Assembly (NCBI GenBank): GCA_001632425.1
Contig: KV425562.1
Coordinates: 427,285-491,284, forward strand
DNA: 64,000 nucleotides
Reading direction: 5' to 3'
Source of the DNA: Neolentinus lepideus HHB14362 ss-1
Lineage: Eukaryota; Basidiomycota; Agaricomycetes; Gloeophyllales; Gloeophyllaceae
The position numbers were made by a program, and so were the translations under genes. The notes below the pieces were generated by a model that saw only the letters and a program-made list of their open reading frames with translations, ran no database searches and was not told the DNA's origin. This document shows positions 24,479 through 35,389 of this stretch, one piece after another. Numbering within the stretch: position 1 is the first letter of the stretch; each line of letters opens with the position of its first letter.

Positions 24479-26011
24479 ATGTCCAGTTTCTTAAGACACT
24501 ATCAGACGTATGATGGTCCTTCGACGGTCCTTGAGGCGCACGATCTCGCTTCTATCGCGAAGTATATGAAATCAGACGCGTGCAAGAGCGTTTTTATCAT
24601 GGTAAGTAACTCCTTATGAGTTTATATCGGGGTGTCAGATGAGTCACTCCGAGCATAGAATGGTGCAGGTAACTCTGCATTTCACTGCAACATTGCAAGG
24701 TCCCTGCAACTCATGTAAACAAGGAATCAGTACGTCTTCCGGCATCCCAGACTTTAGATCTCCAGAGACCGGTGCGGGTTTCATAATGCCTCATGGGATC
24801 CGGCTGGACTGACTTTACCTCGACAACGGTCTTATTCACTGACAGGTCTATACGTAAGCGGCCCATTGGAGGAGCGTTTCTCTACTTCCGTGAGCTCATG
24901 AAGCGCCATTAGGCCAACCTTGCTAGATTGAACCTTCCGTATCCGGAAGCAGTCTTCGAAATCAACTTCTTTCGCAAGAATCCCAAACCATGTGAGCAGG
25001 AGCATGTTTACAATGTGCTATGGAAAATGCCTGATCTTGCACCATACAGTTTATGTGCTAGCGAAAGAGCTGTACCCAGGCAATTTCCGGCCAACCCCAG
25101 CACACTCCTTCGTTAAGGTCTTGGACAACCACAAGATCCTTGCAAAGTGTTTTACCCAGAACATTGATACATTAGAGAGGCGCGCAGGTGTACCCGACGA
25201 CAAAATCGTTGAGGCTCATGGAAGCTACGCGTCGCAGCGATGCATCGACTGCAAACGTCCTTACGATGCAGCAAAGTTGAAGGATAAACTTTTGAAGGAG
25301 GAAGTCGCATATTGTGAGAATTGCAAGGGACTCGTCAAGCCAGACATTGTATTCTTTGGCGAATCGGTGGGTATTTACCTTTTGCGCCACGCAATTGCTG
25401 GACGAAATTCAGTTATGTTGGTGCTCTAGTTGCCCCCGCTGTTCCACTGCTCGATTTCGGCTCTCAGATCAGCGGACCTCCTCATTGTGATGGGGACATC
25501 CTTGGTTGTTCAGCCCTTCGCTTCCCTGGTTGACCTGGTTCCAGAGGACTGCCCTCGGCTTCTCATCAACTTGGAGCATGTAGGTGACTTTGGCAGCCGG
25601 TCGAACGATGTCGTATACCTCGGCAAATGCGATGCCGGTGTCAGAGAACTTTGCCGCTTGCTCGGGTGGGAGGAAGAGCTCGAAGATGAGTGGGAAAAGA
25701 CCAAGGACACGCTGGAGCGAGTGGGTGTGGGCGAGCCGGCAAGCGAGAAAGATAAGAAGAAGGCGGAGAAGGAGGCGAGGGCGGCGAGGTTCAGAGAAGA
25801 AGCCGAGAAAGCAGGTGCCGAGGAAAATGAGCGAGAAAAGTTGAAGGACGAGGTTGACGAGCTGACGAGAGAGGTCGAGGCTGCGCTGGCCATATCGGAT
25901 AACGGTGATTCGAAGCAACACACTGCTACTACAGAGGATCCTCCGAAGCCAACTGATGCGAAGGAGGAGCATGGTAGTGAAGATCAGAAGGGGCCTGATG
26001 GCAAGCTTTGA
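24479..26011 (+). CDS. HST2: Class I sirtuin (Hst2/SIRT2-like NAD-dependent deacetylase)
   Basis: Removes acetyl groups from lysines using NAD. Spliced reading gives NGAGISTSSGIPDFRSPETG (NAD-binding loop), LYANLARLNLPYPEAVF, TQNIDTLERRAG, the catalytic His in VEAHGSY, the zinc Cys pairs CIDC and CENC, VKPDIVFFGES, VMGTSLVVQPFA and LLINLE. The order and spacing match the Hst2/SIRT2 group. The C-terminus adds a long charged, probably coiled-coil tail (EKDKKKAEKEARAARF) ending DQKGPDGKL. The 5' part is unusually split: exon 1 24479-24601, a 10-base exon 24659-24668, exon 24724-24771, an 8-base exon 24846-24853, then from 24913. These microexons are needed to build the GAG and GLY motifs. The symbol refers to the orthologous group. 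Confidence 0.92.
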
Positions 26012-26294
26012 CAGAAGTCGGTCGGTGCATCGCGTCTTGTCCCATCTTGTTGTACTTGCTTATCCTCTCGTTACTTCGAGTTTCTATTTGTATAATTAGA
26101 CATCAAGTACGTTATTCATGTCCGGTGTATCAGGCTATAGTCGGATCCATATGATCCTTCCAGGCCTATTTTAGGTCGATGTAATCGGGTCCCCGCTGAT
26201 TTCGAATATTGCGGTAAGCCAAATCTGACTCGCTTATTTCCCCCCATTGCTCTATCACCCGATCCTGGCCATCTTACCAGCTCGCACCTCCAAT

Positions 26295-27747
26295 ATGGAC
26301 CCGAATGTTGACTCGTCTCCGGATCATGTCCTTTTGACGCTACCTTACAAACTCGCCCAGAACAAAGACATCCTCGTTGACATATACCTACCAAAAAACA
26401 ACCCTCCTGGCCTAAACCATCTGGCTTCCGTGGTGTACTTCCATGGCGGCGGCCTGACAGTTGGGAACCGAAAGGCCTGGATCCCCTTCTGGCTTCTAAG
26501 TCAGTGGACGTTCTTATTTGTGGAAGTGCTGTGCTGCAGTCGGCGAGCGCAGAGCCCTGCGTCTCTAGGATCGATGTTGGAGCGAATCGTAGGTCCTGAC
26601 CCAGGGCTCTACGGATCCGTCAGATGGACTTGCATTTGAACCAAATACTCGTACCTAACTTCTGCTTCTACCTTCCAAGGACGCTTGCACCCCGCTGGGG
26701 TAGTTTTCGTCTCCCCAGACTTCCGGCTTATTCCTCCTGGAACCGCACACGACATTTTGGAAGATATCGTTGACTTGTTCACATTTTTATCGACTAGTGT
26801 AAACAACTTGATAAGCCAAAGTATTCCGGAAAGTCGTGGTATGCCGTTATGAGTCGCTGTACTCTACTGTTATACTAATCGTTAGTAGTCCGATTAAATC
26901 CCGATGCCATTGCGGTTGTAGGTACGAGTGGGGGTAGTCTTTGCGCCTACCTGGCTGCGATGCACGCACGTCCGAAACCTAAGGCAGTGTTGTCGATGTA
27001 CGGCTTGGGTGGCAACTTCTTTGTGAGTAGTACAATTTCTCTACCGTACCGTGTGTCTGTTTCCTGTGAGAATCCTTTATTGATATCCTGCGGTAGGACC
27101 CTCTATACCTGACAATCAAAACGGAGCCTTTCTTCCTCGGTAGAGAGATGATTGACCCAGTCGATTATTCCCAATGGTTGTACCCGCAGACGCATCATAA
27201 TGCCCCCCGATCGCGTGCTTTCACCTTTCCTGCAGAGAAGGAGGAACCTATGCTTAGTGATTCCCCTTTGGCATATCACCCACCTACACATCCTACGCCC
27301 GGCTGGCCTGCCAACCCTCGCATGCACCTCGGACGGTTATATATGCAGTTGGGTGAATTTCTGGATTATTACACTGGACGTCACGATCCAAGTCTCAGCC
27401 TTCAGCTCCGGAACGTGCTCTTGACTGCGGCCGACGATGAAGACATAGATATGCGTATGAAAGAATCGATACCGGAAGAGGACCTACCACTCTTTCCGCA
27501 GCTTCATCCCACCCCACATGAGTGGCCGCCCACGCTATTCATTCACGGGAACTTGGATAGGGCATTGAAGCTTCAGGAATCACTTCACTTGCACGGGATC
27601 CTGAGAAAGGCCGGGGCAGACGTGGCGATGAAGATAGTGGATGGCCAGGATCACTCCTTTGATTACCAGAAGGATGCTGAACAGCTCTTCGGACAGACAA
27701 TATTTAATGAAGCTGCCGAGTTCTTGGTGAGGCGATTGTATCCATAG
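26295..27747 (+). CDS. HGGG-type alpha/beta hydrolase (esterase), copy 1
   Basis: A probable carboxylesterase of the hormone-sensitive-lipase-like group; substrate unknown. From ATG at 26295 the exons give ILVDIYLPKN, SVVYFHGGGLTVGNR (oxyanion hole), GVVFVSPDFRLIPPGT, the nucleophile in VVGTSGGSLCAY, and a long last exon with the acid in IHGNLDRALK and the His in DGQDHSFDYQ, ending VRRLYP. All triad positions are present. It has no signal peptide, so it is likely intracellular. Its closest relative in the window is the paralogue at 40143, with the same exon layout. The two are now 12.4 kb apart because a KDZ transposon lies between them. Confidence 0.86.
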
Positions 27748-28043
27748 ATAGAGGGATGCAGTGTACTTTCTATGTCGTAGTCTCAGGCTATTCATTGTCT
27801 GCATGATCGTTATTAGGCTCGTAACCACCCTCTCATAGCAGATTGAGGGCAGAATCTCGCTAGAGAGGCTGGTCCATTTAGCGTGGGAATCCAGTATACA
27901 CAACCCAGACCTCGATTTTAGCCGTCTAAGTGCTTACATTTTGACAGTTTTGACAGCTGAGTTGGTCTGAGTTGAAATATTGACCTGCCCTCAAGTCGAT
28001 CAGGATCTCACTAATAGCATTTTGTAGTCCAATAGAAGTATGG

Positions 28044-28596
28044 CTATAACTCGAGATTGTGCGCCCTCCTGCCTGCCCCTCGCACTGCACCTGAAGATCC
28101 CAACATACAACAAATGTCAAATAAACATCCAGCACCTGCAAATTCCGAGGAAATTCTCGCACAAACTGACCCTTTACACCGACAGCGCTCGAGTTCTTTT
28201 ACAGCAACTGGTCTTCCAGCTACACCCGTAAAGCCTTCAAGTTCCACAGTAAAGGAAGACCAGAAAGAGTGTTTTGCCAGTGCCACAACCAGCATATATC
28301 ACAGAGTCTTGTCCTCGGACCGTTGCCAGAGTGCCCCTGAGCTGAAATTCTCGTGGTACAATTTTCTTCCCATTAATCGTAGCCAGATAACAAAGCATAG
28401 AGACCCGATAGACATCGACCTTTTCCTGCCAAGAAAGCTGAGCGAGAAATTCTTCCGAGAGTTCCTGACCCTTCGGAAATAGATATGCTGTGTACAGAAA
28501 AAATAAGTCCGGGGTTTTTCGGCCAAGATCTCGAAGGTAAACATCTATTCTATTAAGTTCATCCATAATTATACGAGCATATAATACGCTCCACAA
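28044..28596 (-). pseudogene. RecQ-like DEAD-family helicase fragment
   Basis: The minus strand encodes WQEKVDVYRVSMLCYLATI, then PREFQLRGTLATVRGQDSV and a Walker A motif (AGCGTGKT). This is the region before and at motif I of the RecQ-like helicases that are multiplied in mushroom genomes. The frame stops shortly after motif I. Downstream sequence on that strand holds only scrambled remnants, and no DExx box or motif VI is visible. It is a decayed 5' fragment adjacent to the transposon end. Confidence 0.55.
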
Positions 28597-28936
28597 GAAA
28601 CGAGAGGCAGAGGCAGTAGCGCGAAGATGCGTCGCGGGACTTAGACGCGTCGCGGCGAGCGCGATTTGTAGTCAATTCTTATTCGACTACAGTCATTTCT
28701 ATTGGACTACAAACGTTTGTTATTCGACTACAAAAACGACTGGGAGTCTAATTTCGGCAGCGTTCGGCACTGCGGCGCGCCACTGGCACGTCACGGCGAT
28801 CCCCGGTTGACGAGATAAGTCGTGTATACCTGATTCCCATGCCAAATGTACCAGCCCCTCCAGCGACTGCGCTGGAGGTGGATGGTCACGAGCCTAGATC
28901 GTTATGCTCGACCGAGTTCTGCCTCTATCCCGTAGC

Positions 28937-28944
28937 GACAGAAC
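28937..28944. repeat. Target site duplication, left copy (GACAGAAC)
   Basis: Identical to 40007-40014 and directly abutting the element end CACCTTAGGC. An 8 bp duplication is what I recall for KDZ-type elements. Confidence 0.88.
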
Positions 28945-29176
28945 CACCTTAGGCAGGACCGATTTGATGACATCATAACCTAGACAGTCCATAAATGTGT
29001 AGGAGGTAATGGGCTAGACAGACGGCATCTGGGCCGATGCTCTCTATTCAATCCAAATATAGATGCTACCTAATTTAGTATTGTTCCGGCCGTATCTCCC
29101 GCAGCTCGCGCGACGTCCAAAGCATCCTCCCCAACTCATCTGACGATTCCGCCGATCTTTGGTCTGCTCTCCCGCC
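28945..29176 (+). repeat. Left terminal inverted repeat of KDZ element
   Basis: 232 bases matching the reverse complement of 39775-40006 without a visible mismatch or gap. Beyond it the left side diverges through a tandem duplication. Confidence 0.88.
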
Positions 29177-29278
29177 ACGCTGTTCCGGCTGTATCTCCCG
29201 CAGCTCGGGCGACATCCAAGGCATCCTCCCCAACTCATCTGACGATTCCGCAATCTTTGGTCTGCTCTCCCGCCGCGC
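29082..29278 (+). repeat. Tandem duplication of 99/98 bp in left element end
   Basis: Two units beginning TGTTCCGG (29082-29180 and 29181-29278), both containing CAACTCATCTGACGATTCCG. The right end of the element has only one unit. Unit 2 differs by several substitutions and one deleted base, so the duplication predates the present insertion or the repeat has since drifted. Confidence 0.85.
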
Positions 29279-29530
29279 TCCCTCTCAGCTGTCTCCCCGA
29301 TATCGCGTGTCATCTGGCATGGCCATCAATCCTTCGCCTGGTATGGGGCATCTCGTCGTCCTCTTCCCGCTGCAGTGCCAGCCACAGTGCATCTCGACGA
29401 GCCTTACGCCATGTAATGTTATCGGCTCTCACTTCACCCTCTTCGACGGAGGGTGTTCTACAAAGTGGGACAAGGTGTGTGATATCTCATCTGGTCGACA
29501 TCGGCGGGTCATCTGATATTGGTACGCTAC
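29279..29530 (+). pseudogene. Inverted decayed copy of the transposase 5' end
   Basis: Reading outward-in from the left end, this stretch matches the first coding bases of the transposase at the other end of the element, for example TATCGGCTCTCACTTCACC against TATCGGCCCTCACTTCACC, and GCGGGACAAGG-like sequence after it. It has frame breaks and drifts beyond about 29530. It extends the inverted terminal homology to nearly 600 bases and probably encodes nothing. Confidence 0.7.
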
Positions 29531-30000
29531 TTCACACCTGGTAAATACCTGCTATGGAGACTTGGATACATCTCAATCTTGTACATACACATGTTGCAGG
29601 TGGCGGAATCACTGTGATCTTAGGGTTAGGGTTTTGCGTGGGTGGAAATATGACATGATGCCAAACATGCCAATGGATCACTCAGGCGCACTCTACATCA
29701 GGGGACCAAAGTCGTGCATCAAGATACGAAGCTATGTAGACAGGTACAAACTTCTATTATACAAGGAAAGCGTGCTAGATGAGGAGTAGATGGCGCCAGC
29801 GCTTGAGCATAGGTTACTATAGATATGCCTAGAACACGGCTGGATTCATGAGGCATTCGTGCAGGTGCTCAGCGCTGGAGTTGTCAATCAAAAGGAGGCC
29901 TAGGGCTTATCACAAGAAAACAAGAGAAACACAGAATCATGATTCATACCACGAAGTATAGTCGTGGTATCCCCATCACAGAGACGCGCTAGGCAGCATC

Positions 30001-33000
30001 TTAACGGCGGGACAGGTAGCTGGGGTTACCAAAGGGGTTGCCGGTCTTGCTGCTGCCACCTCGGCTGGGGTGACTGAGGCCTCCGAGCTCTGGAGAACCG
30101 CGGGCGCCGAATTGCTGAATCTCAGAATTGTTGGTACCATAGGATAGATGGTCGATCAAGGCTGGAGCTTGCATCCCCTGGGAACCCATCTGATGAGAGG
30201 GGTTGGGGCCTGATCCCGATGATGCATTCATACTGGACATGAACATCCGCCAGAGATGTGCTGGGACTTGTATCATGCCCGGGTCACCCGAGGCAGGAGG
30301 CATGCCAGCCAGTCCGCCGTAGAGATCACCAGAGCCTGTAGCACCACCAGAACCTACAGCACCAGAACCTAGAGTCAGCTCTGAGTCATCATGGAGATGT
30401 CGGGGCGGCGGCGCCATAGATAGCATTGAGGATGCTGCCTGCGATGACTCTGCAAAGGCATTATGTGACGTAGATGCTGCATCAAACGGGTTCTGGTCAG
30501 CTGCAGGCCCATGACGATGTGCACCATATGCCGCACGAGGTTTGGGCCGTGGCTTGGCAGCCGTGGATGATGCGGGTATGACCTTCGTACGGGTGGGCAA
30601 CTCTACCACAGGCACCAAAGCGCCTATCCTCCGAGGGGGTACCTTTGAACTACCATCCTTGCGCCTGGACTTCAGAAGCGGCACCATCCGCTCCCCCGAT
30701 GGAGTGACGATAGGGACCATCTGGGGCTCTGAGTCCTCGTCGCCACTCTCCTGGCTGTGCTCGGGCACAGGCGCAAGCACGCGAGCCCCTTTGGTAGTCA
30801 TCGACTGCTTGGACTTTGCCACCGCATGCCTGGTGCTACGGGAGGTATCGACTGCTCGGCCCTTGCCCTTCGACACAGGTTTCCTACTTGCCTGAGCCGT
30901 GTGTGGTGCGGGGGGACAGCGCCTCTTCGACGGTGGGGGTATAATCTCAACTTCAGAGGCTTCGGATGTCGGAATCTCATCCTCGATGAGTGCCCGCTTC
31001 TTGCGGTGGGCATGAGAGTGCGGTATGATTGGCCCATCAGAAGATCCAGATGACACCTCTATAGGTGTTGTCTCTGCACGGGGCGGGTCATCTGCACAGG
31101 CTCGGTCATCCATATGGGCTGCATCATCTACCAAACGTTGGCGGCCTCGGCGGTCATACATAACAGTGGTGTTTGTAACCATCACGCGGATGCCAGCTTT
31201 GTGCTTCGACTTCGGCGGAGGCGGAACACCAGTAATTACAATGACAGTTTCTCCTGCAGCCCATCCTGTAGACATAATGAGCTTGTAAAGGAGGAGGATC
31301 AGGGAGTGAGACGTATGCATCACTAATGCAGCATCTTTGGGGTGGAACACAAGCTTGGAGTGCTCGTGATAGAGGGCACGCAGTAGAGCACGGCGTTCCT
31401 CAAGGAACAGGCAGTTTATACCTTTGTCAGCCTGCTCCCCAGGGTACCGGACGCCTTCGGGCCAGTTTTCACAGACAATGCCATTTTGCGCAAGGATGGC
31501 TGGCATTCCTTTCCAAGGGAACGTTGTTCCCTGCAGGGTATGGCCAGCTTCCTCTGTCAGATGATCAATCAATCATGACATATGAGCACAGATGATGGAG
31601 CGGACTTACGGATGTGGTGCCTGATCACTGCCTTGATGTGATTGACCATCACCGTGTCCGACATTTCATGGATTGCCGGCATCTTGGAGAGGTCAACGAC
31701 TTCTGCTGCATCCTTCAAAGTCGAAGCAACAGGTACAGATGTTGATGTAGTGTCTGGTCGAATGTCCGTGGCAGCATTGTCACCCCATGCCAAGTCCACC
31801 CCTTCTACCATGCGCAGGTGGCTAGTGGGATCAGGTGTCAATGACCGACGCACAAACAAAATGTGCAATACTTACTAAGCATGACTCTTCAGATACCCGA
31901 TGAGCTCGTCACCCTCCACCCGACAACGTTTAGCAAACAGCTACAGATGACATTAGCAACTGAATCAGGACAGGAAAATGTTTGACATACTCCCGATGCA
32001 TATTTTGTTTCATGAAATAGGCCTAAGCCTTCGTCTTGGTTAACATTGATGCCTGATGCGACAAAGGCAACTTGGAAACCATGTAACCGTTGATATGACT
32101 CAACCTGTGGGTATTGTCAGTGTAACATTGTCCCATCGAATGCAAATGGCATACCATCTGCACGAGCTTTTGAGTAAATGTCTTGAAAGTGCGCTTGCGC
32201 ATCCCGAGGGTCATATCCGGGTTAGTTAAGACTGCTAACTCATACCATTTTTGCAAGTACTCGACGTGGGTAGTTGGGTAAGCACTCTTAAACTTCTCCC
32301 AGCATCTGGCGACGGTGTCTCGGTCATGACGAACCACCACCTCCTCTGTAATGTTTGAGTCAGTGGTTAATTTAGTACAGAGAGTTTGGTAACACGTCAC
32401 TCACCAGGATTGGACTCTGGATCCTGCAGGCGCTGACACTCCTCCCTCGCATGCTCGCTGAAATACGCTTCATAGATTTGCCAAACGCCCTTACCCGCAT
32501 TCACCGAGGTTCGTGTTGCCTTATGGATTGTTAGGACTTGTTGGGTGGTGACCCTGGCGCGTCGTGCCAGCGCCGCATACATGTCTTCAATCTCCCTGAG
32601 GCCATCGTAGATCATGGTTTTCTTTGCTTCGGGCATCCTACCCTTTGCAGCCTGCTCCTCGTTGTCTTCTGAGTCACTAGGGTTAGGTGTTCCACCATGG
32701 ACTGACCCTTGGGCATCCGGAGACATTCCGGCGCGGTCCTCTGCAATGTGGCCCTCCTCTGGTTCACCCTCGGCATCCTCATCGATGTGTGAACACGGTG
32801 TGGTGGGGTTGAAGCTCTGGGGCGCAGTGCTGATGGCTGTAGAGCGTGCCATGGGTGTGAGTGTGATGGGATCATCTGTGGCACCTCGTGGCGTGACAAC
32901 ATCTTCATCGGCGTTGCTTGGGGTCCCTTCGGGATGCCTCTCAGGTGTAAAAAAGCGAGACACGGGCTCCAGATGGGCACCGCCATCCGCCGTGGTTTCC

Positions 33001-33937
33001 ACGAGAGGTGTCAGAGATGAGGCCCGAGACAAATGGCCACCGCCATCCGCCGCAGTTTCCATGAGAGGTGTCAGAGATGAGGCTCGAGGAGGGACGGAAG
33101 GCAATTGGACTGTGACAGAATTTGCCAGATGGTGGCTCGGTGGTGCCTGCGTGTCAGACGCTGAGCGACGTGCAACCAGGAGTTGCTGGGGATGGTGGAT
33201 GCGGCCTTCATAAGGGAGTGGCTGCGTGCTTGTAGAGGTGCTGGCAGCCTGAGAACTAGATGTAAATGATCCTGGGGTCGGGTGATATGCACCAGCTGCC
33301 AGCACAGTGCTCTGAGGCCTGAAATGAGGACCCTGCAGTGCGGTGGAGTTGCTGGCACGGACAAAGCTTGATTGAAAGTCCGTGGAGGTGTCCATGAAGA
33401 ATCCGTACTCATCTTGCATTGACGCAGTGCCATAACCAAGGGGAGGCCGCTCATGCCCTGCCTCTCACCCTGCAGGCATCCAGGCCTGCTCGCGGCTCCA
33501 TCTGATTTGCTGACTGAGATGAACCGGTGGGCCAGATATTCCTATGCCAGCTTGCCGCTGAACCCTCCCTTCCTCAAGAGCCTCAAGGCTGAAGGAGTCG
33601 GAGATGTTCATATGGAAGGACCTATCAGGCTCAGACGATGGGAGCAGCTGGTCATGGTCACTACCATCTCCATCCGAGAAGGCCGAATCGCTGCCGCTAG
33701 ATCGTGCAACAATGGGAGTGTCTACACGTGCCGCACCGCTGGTATCTTCCAGGGTTTTTATAGGTGGTTCGTCTTTTAAAGCCTGTCAAAGTGCATGAGT
33801 TGACTGGACACGAATGTAGTCGCATAATGACGCGTCAAGGACACTGGACATGAAAGTAGTCGCGTAATGACGCGTCGAGGACACACCTCGATGGGTCAGG
33901 AAGGACTCACCCTGTCATTGGGAGGTGAAGGAGACAT
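30001..33937 (-). CDS. KDZ element accessory protein, uncharacterised
   Basis: A large gene inside the transposon, with ATG at 33937 (MSPSPPNDR) and a final stop at 30001. Exon 2 begins ALKDEPPIKTLEDTSG. A long exon then carries Ser/Pro-rich sequence with a direct 20-residue repeat (RASSLTPLMETAADGG, then RASSLTPLVETTADGG). A globular block follows from about 32600 to 31870: TQQVLTIHKATRTSVNAGKG, then CWEKFKSAYPTTHVEYLQKW, and LFAKRCRVEGDELIGYLKSH. The last exon is very long and disordered, with basic (PPSKRRCPP) and Gly/Ser-rich parts. It may be a nuclear DNA-binding partner of the transposase, but no known domain is certain. The join between 33470 and 33420 is unresolved. Confidence 0.7.
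33803..33882. repeat. 40 bp direct repeat, two copies, in an intron
   Basis: Units 33803-33842 and 33843-33882 both read ACTGGACA...GTAGTCGC..AATGACGCGTC with about four differences. They lie in the first intron of the accessory gene. The role is unknown; they may be transposase-binding or regulatory repeats. Confidence 0.75.
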
Positions 33938-34650
33938 GCCAGTAGAGCTGAGATACTTTGAAGATGGGTTGATTTGGAATCTCTTACGAGATACAGGTTT
34001 TGAGAGTGCAGAGTGGAGCCGCAGTGGACGTAGGATGAAGGAAAAGTTGAGTGGTCATGGCCTTATAAGATATTGCAGGTCTGCTGTGGATGTCAAGTAA
34101 GGATATGCTGTGCCCATTACCGCCCTCGAGGTCTGCCAGAGCAGAGCGAGATGTGAATCCAGCCATTGGGATTGCATGGATGGGTGGTCGCAGATCATCA
34201 GTCGTCGTGCTGATCCTCCAGCGAACCTCTACAGCGGCGCGCGACGTGAGATGTTGTTCAGACCAGTAGCCAATCATGAGAAGAATAGCAATAAGCACTA
34301 CAGGGGATGATGCATCCTACTCTGAAGGTGAGATGCGGGACACTGGGATATAGTGCAAATGACTCACTGAGAACCCCCCCAACCCGCGAGCCAGGTGGGA
34401 AGGATGTCCGAAGACACCGGATGTTGCTATACAAGCCAGGCAGAGAAGGGCGTCAAGTCGTACAGGATTCCCTAGGTCACTCAAGTCGGTTTTCACTCCT
34501 ACCACATAGTCGTCAGCAAAGAGCATGGGACAGCGCGCAAAATACCTGACTCAAGACGAACGTAAACAAGCACATTGTTCCAATGTGGCTCGTTACGCAG
34601 TAACTCTGAGGTCCGTCCACATCCCACCCGTTTCCTAACCACACATTTAC

Positions 34651-35319
34651 TTGATTTGCCTTTGCTCGACATATTGGAGCAGAGGAAGAACTACACAACG
34701 GGAGTCCCACGCTAGAAAATATGTTGAGCAGCACCGCCAACGACAACGACAGCATAGCAATGTCCTGGCTGTATTGTCCCTTGAAATTTACTCCCTTGCA
34801 GACCAATCCATTGTCTCCTCGACCCTTTTCAAAGAAGCCCTCAAGGGGCCAGATTTCATTGATGAGTCCGACCTCCCTCCTTGGGATCTCCTCCCTCCCT
34901 ACCCTGCCAGGGCTGAGGACTCGCCATCCGAGAGGAACTTCTCAGACAACCTAGTGCAGGTCATGCACGGCCGGCGTATGCACCTCCTCAAAGTGGCAAT
35001 GCAATCATGGCATGATGTTCTCATAATGTCAGATGCCAGGACAACATTGTGGAAAGCCGCACTGAAGAGGTTGAATACCGAGACAAAGAAGTTGCTGCGG
35101 GAGTTTGATATGATATCAAGTTTAGTTGGGAGATGTAGCGAGTCTGACTTCCGAAGCAATCAAATGACCCGTCACATACAAGGATGGCATGCACGACGCA
35201 TATGCTGTATGCACGAGATGCTGCAGTTATGCTCGCAGGGTAAATCACATTATCGGGGTCAATATCAGATGGGTCTTTTAAGATGGCAACGTCTAGATAC
35301 ATATGTCATAATCCCCTAG
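34651..35319 (+). CDS. KDZ element plus-strand gene, uncharacterised
   Basis: The only long plus-strand frame in the element, ending at 35319. It contains QRQHSNVLAVLSLEIYS, then STLFKEALKGPDFIDESD and LPPWDLLPPYP, followed by a helical, charged half (WKAALKRLNTETKKLLREF). The start is not settled: the frame opens without an ATG, so an upstream exon is likely. It lies between the accessory gene and the transposase and overlaps neither. I do not recognise a domain. The composition looks coding, but the function is open. Confidence 0.45.
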   Translation: MICLCSTYWSRGRTTQRESHARKYVEQHRQRQRQHSNVLAVLSLEIYSLADQSIVSSTLFKEALKGPDFIDESDLPPWDLLPPYPARAEDSPSERNFSDNLVQVMHGRRMHLLKVAMQSWHDVLIMSDARTTLWKAALKRLNTETKKLLREFDMISSLVGRCSESDFRSNQMTRHIQGWHARRICCMHEMLQLCSQGKSHYRGQYQMGLLRWQRLDTYVIIP

Positions 35320-35389
35320 ATAGATAACAGATCGAACTTGCTCATTATTCTACCCATGCAAGCGTCAAGATCAGCGTTAACAAGAAACC

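Noticed and set aside
28857..28878. Perfect 9 bp stem hairpin (CCTCCAGCG / CGCTGGAGG) as a possible Helitron 3' end next to a helicase fragment
   Set aside because: The helicase piece is RecQ-like rather than the Pif1-like Rep-helicase of Helitrons, and no CTRR end with a matching TC start is evident.
28938..28943. A 6 bp target duplication (ACAGAA) with element tip CCACCTTAGG
   Set aside because: Shifting the tip by one base gives an exact 8 bp duplication (GACAGAAC) and tip CACCTTAGG, a longer match on both sides.
29620..29631. TTAGGGTTAGGG, two telomere-type repeats inside the KDZ element
   Set aside because: Two copies are too few to indicate a telomere or an interstitial telomeric tract.
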